A DNA stretch of 64,000 nt from Herbaspirillum rhizosphaerae_A. Its GTDB lineage: Bacteria; Pseudomonadota; Gammaproteobacteria; Burkholderiales; Burkholderiaceae_D. The notes under the pieces were generated by a model. The model was not told the origin of the DNA. It did not search any database and worked only from the letters and a program-made list of their open reading frames with translations. A program made the position numbers and the translations under genes. The stretch is taken from NCBI RefSeq assembly GCF_046025915.1, contig NZ_JAQQFR010000002.1, positions 248,001 through 312,000 of the forward strand, written 5' to 3'. Shown piece by piece: positions 63,511-64,000 of the stretch (the first letter of the stretch is position 1; each line of letters begins with the position of its first letter).

Positions 63511-64000
63511 TTAAGCAGCCAGCAGTTGACGCAGCACGAATGGCAGAATACCGCCGTGCTTGTAGTAGTCAACTTCGATCGGTGTATCGATGCGCAACAG
63601 TAGTTTGACTTCCTTGGTTTCACCATTCTTGCGATGGATCACCAGAGTGGCTTCTTGCTGTGGCTTGATCTCGCCTTCCAGGCCCTTCAGGTCGAAAGTT
63701 TCTTCGCCTGTGATGCCCAGAGTCTGCACACTGTCGTTGCCGATGAATTGCAGTGGCAACACGCCCATGCCGACCAGGTTCGAGCGGTGGATACGTTCGA
63801 AGGAGCGAGTGATCACCGCCTTCACGCCCAGCAATTGGGTACCCTTGGCAGCCCAGTCACGCGAGGAGCCTGTACCGTACTCTTCGCCGCCGAACACCAT
63901 GGTTGGCACGCCGTCGTTGACGTACTTCATGGCGGCATCATAGATCGCCATTTGTTCGCCGGTCGGTTGGTGAACAGTTACGCCGCCTTCAACGCCCGGT
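63511..64000 (-). CDS. acnA: Aconitate hydratase A, C-terminal part (partial)
   Basis: The final ~162 codons of aconitase, which isomerises citrate to isocitrate. The swivel domain is recognisable: VFGGEEYGTGSSRDWAAKG, and ITRSFERIHRSNLVGMG, which contain substrate-binding Ser/Arg residues. The frame runs unbroken off the right end of the window (upstream codons read PGVEGGVTVHQPTGEQ), so the gene is truncated by the edge. The iron-sulfur domain is outside the window. Confidence 0.94.
   Translation of the reverse strand, partial: PGVEGGVTVHQPTGEQMAIYDAAMKYVNDGVPTMVFGGEEYGTGSSRDWAAKGTQLLGVKAVITRSFERIHRSNLVGMGVLPLQFIGNDSVQTLGITGEETFDLKGLEGEIKPQQEATLVIHRKNGETKEVKLLLRIDTPIEVDYYKHGGILPFVLRQLLAA

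Overview
The window is a gene-dense stretch of a betaproteobacterial chromosome, most likely Burkholderiales and probably Oxalobacteraceae (Herbaspirillum, Collimonas or Herminiimonas-like). The assignment rests on gene content: a DUF2863 protein, a PhaR repressor beside phaC-phaB, FlhDC as flagellar master regulator next to motAB and che genes, the alaA-hom-thrC arrangement, and a paired ScoA/ScoB CoA-transferase. Genus cannot be fixed by reading alone. Nearly everything is chromosomal core or lineage-typical accessory material. I see no phage, insertion sequence, CRISPR array, tRNA or rRNA.

Layout. 1-2010: the 3' end of dnaB, then a DUF47 protein and a Pit phosphate transporter. 2093-3766: a PIN-PhoH ATPase converging on them. 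4204-12451 (minus): an eight-gene L-Ara4N lipid A modification locus, arnT, one small flippase, arnB, arnC, arnA split into two genes, arnD, and bcp. 12560-18160: a Mth938-fold protein, then alaA, hom and thrC on the plus strand, with a small exported protein on the opposite strand between hom and thrC. 18250-20922: a LysR regulator divergent from malate synthase. 21199-27767: a cold-shock gene, ispD-ispF, mfd, serB and a small membrane protein. 27852-29751: scoAB and a MaoC-type hydratase. 29769-36401 (minus): a cupin, an SDR, a GST, a GNAT-fold protein, a crotonase, a methionine aminotransferase and a PIN protein translationally overlapped with a small partner. 36734-41466: two paralogous chemoreceptors flanking yaaA. 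41778-44457: bamD divergent from rluD-pgeF. 44468-46509: a LysR/TauE pair and a small ORF. 46699-50494: the PHA cluster phaC-phaB-phaR. 50593-53638: rimO, a small exported protein and metC. 54151-61860: flhDC, a membrane-anchored methyltransferase, motAB, a CheZ-like protein, cheY, cheA and cheW. 62084-64000 (minus): a DUF2863 protein and the 3' end of an aconitase gene.

How the genes work together. The arn genes provide UDP-GlcA decarboxylation, amination, formylation, lipid transfer, deformylation, flipping and transfer to lipid A, which is a complete pathway apart from Ugd. phaC, phaB and phaR form a storage-polymer module lacking phaA here. flhDC to cheW forms a motility and chemotaxis control block. 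The two chemoreceptors upstream carry C-terminal CheR-tethering-type pentapeptides and probably feed the same CheA.

The observations most worth a second look are: a 142-bp interrupted palindrome between phaB and phaR; an 18-residue triplicated motif in the CheA linker; a CheZ-like protein with an intact D-x3-Q phosphatase motif; the split arnA with a single flippase gene; a PIN-protein pair with an upstream palindrome; and a membrane methyltransferase embedded between flhDC and motAB. No wholly new multi-gene system is evident.
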